From assembly GCA_009177215.1 (NCBI GenBank), contig WFLY01000156.1, positions 1 through 7,119 on the forward strand: a DNA stretch of 7,119 nt. The letters run 5' to 3'. The translations under genes and the position numbers were made by a program. This document shows, piece by piece, positions 6,400 through 7,119 of this stretch. The notes under the pieces are model-generated. The model searched no databases and had not been told where the DNA came from. It worked only from the letters and a program-made list of their open reading frames with translations. Position 1 is the stretch's first letter; each line of letters opens with the position of its first letter. The stretch is from Bacillota bacterium (GTDB taxonomy: Bacteria > Bacillota > Clostridia > Lachnospirales > Lachnospiraceae).

Positions 6400-6951
6400 T
6401 TACCAGCTCTTAATAAAGGTATCCACATAGTTATCAAGACATTTCCTGATAACCTCTATTGCTTCCTCACGGTTCCCCTTTTCGTTTACTGCCGTAGTCT
6501 TATTTTCCAACGCCTTATATACGGTAAAGAAATGCTCCATCTCGTTCACTAAATGAGGAGGCAGCTCCGTAATATCCTTGTAGCAGTTATAGTTAGGGTC
6601 ATTAAAGGGAACGGCAATAATCTTTTCATCATTCTTACCGTTGTCCAACATGGAAATCACACCGATGGGATAGGCCCGCACCAAGGTAAGGGGCTGCACC
6701 GGCTCCGAACAAAGAAGAAGTACATCCAACGGGTCACCATCGTCACCATAAGTACGAGGGATAAAGCCATAATTAGCGGGATAATGGGTGGAGGTATGTA
6801 AAATACGGTCTAAAATCAAAAATCCCGTCTCCTTATCCAGCTCATATTTATTTTTGCTTCCCTTCGATATTTCAATGACACAGATAAAATCTGTGGGCGT
6901 TACCCTCTGAGTGCTCATTGTATGCCAAATACTTCCGTTTATTTCTTTCAT
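6400..6951 (-). CDS. ppa: Inorganic pyrophosphatase, family I (soluble, Mg-dependent)
   Basis: 183 residues, close to the usual 170-180. Hydrolyses pyrophosphate to two phosphates in the cytoplasm, pulling biosynthetic reactions such as aminoacyl-tRNA synthesis forward. The family I signature DGDPLD is at 71-76. By comparison with E. coli Ppa the active-site set looks complete: E27, K35, E37, R49, Y57, Y61, D71, D73, D76, D103, D108, K110, Y145 and K146. The frame is open to an ATG at 6966, but AGGAGG at 6958-6963 sits 6 nt before the ATG at 6951, so translation should start there (MKEINGSIW). The longer reading would place the Shine-Dalgarno inside the gene. It lies 33 bp after proA and 49 bp before the hydrogenase gene, with no promoter or terminator visible in either gap, so co-transcription with both is likely. 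Confidence 0.97.
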   Translation of the reverse strand: MKEINGSIWHTMSTQRVTPTDFICVIEISKGSKNKYELDKETGFLILDRILHTSTHYPANYGFIPRTYGDDGDPLDVLLLCSEPVQPLTLVRAYPIGVISMLDNGKNDEKIIAVPFNDPNYNCYKDITELPPHLVNEMEHFFTVYKALENKTTAVNEKGNREEAIEVIRKCLDNYVDTFIKSW

Positions 6952-6957
6952 AGATTC

Positions 6958-6963
6958 CCTCCT
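6958..6963 (-). promoter_or_regulatory. Strong Shine-Dalgarno that fixes the ppa start
   Basis: A perfect AGGAGG on the minus strand, 6 nt before the ATG at 6951. It is the strongest ribosome binding site in the minus-strand run, and it rules against the in-frame upstream ATG at 6966, which would be overlapped by it. Confidence 0.85.
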
Positions 6964-6984
6964 CATTTCTGCGCCGTCTCATAA

Positions 6985-7119
6985 TTAACCCCGAACCTGT
7001 CCGTTGCCCCGTATGGTGTATTTGTAGGAGGTCAGCTCCTTTAAGCCCATGGGCCCTCTGGCGTGTAATTTCTGGGTACTTATGCCAATTTCCGCTCCGA
7101 AACCAAATTCAAAGCCATC
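6985..7119 (-). CDS. proA: Glutamate-5-semialdehyde dehydrogenase (gamma-glutamyl phosphate reductase), C-terminal end only
   Basis: The last 44 codons plus TAA at 6987-6985; the rest lies beyond the right edge (family length about 415). The tail reads [15 protein letters not shown], then [39 protein letters not shown] followed by a YKY...G-x-GQ-R ending is characteristic of the ProA C-terminus. ProA reduces gamma-glutamyl phosphate to glutamate semialdehyde with NADPH, the second step of proline synthesis. Its usual partner proB is not visible; it may lie upstream, off the window. The stop is 33 bp before ppa with no terminator between, so the two are probably co-transcribed. Confidence 0.93.
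   Translation of the reverse strand, partial: DGFEFGFGAEIGISTQKLHARGPMGLKELTSYKYTIRGNGQVRG

Overview
The window reads as a chromosomal segment of an anaerobic, moderate-GC Firmicute, most likely a Clostridia member close to Lachnospiraceae. The reasons are: a monomeric group B-type [FeFe]-hydrogenase, a clostridial-style glutamyl-tRNA synthetase (HVGN and KLSKR signatures), a very acidic DUF1292 protein, purine-rich Shine-Dalgarno sites, and a GH13 debranching-enzyme-like gene. This placement is inference from protein style; no rRNA or species marker is present.

Layout, left to right. (1) Bases 1-768, minus strand: the N-terminal 256 residues of a glycogen-debranching-enzyme-like GH13 protein, cut by the left edge. 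Its first GH13 conserved region has lost the usual Asp and Asn-His. (2) Bases 769-934: a divergent control region. It holds two interleaved back-to-back promoters and a perfect 25-bp dyad (12-bp arms, one central base) lying over the -10 and start point of the debranching gene. (3) Bases 935-1255, plus strand: a DUF1292 protein, the only plus-strand gene. (4) Bases 1265-6951 and on to the right edge, minus strand: a run read right to left as proA (C-terminus only) - ppa - [FeFe]-hydrogenase - gltX - UvrD/PcrA-type helicase. Gaps are 33, 49 and 147 bp, and the last pair overlaps.

The minus-strand run is housekeeping with one energy-metabolism insert. ProA takes glutamate-derived gamma-glutamyl phosphate towards proline, GltX charges tRNA-Glu and releases pyrophosphate, Ppa hydrolyses pyrophosphate, and the helicase is a DNA repair or replication accessory motor. 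The hydrogenase has two tandem ferredoxin-like modules plus a complete set of H-cluster cysteines, and would exchange electrons between ferredoxin and protons/H2. A probable internal promoter sits between the hydrogenase and gltX, so gltX-helicase may be a separate unit. The helicase and DUF1292 genes converge with only 9 bp between stop codons.

I see no mobile element, CRISPR array, tRNA, rRNA or phage gene, and no convincing new multi-gene system. The points most worth a second look are the altered GH13 region I, the operator-like dyad with its interleaved promoters, and the group B hydrogenase embedded among housekeeping genes.
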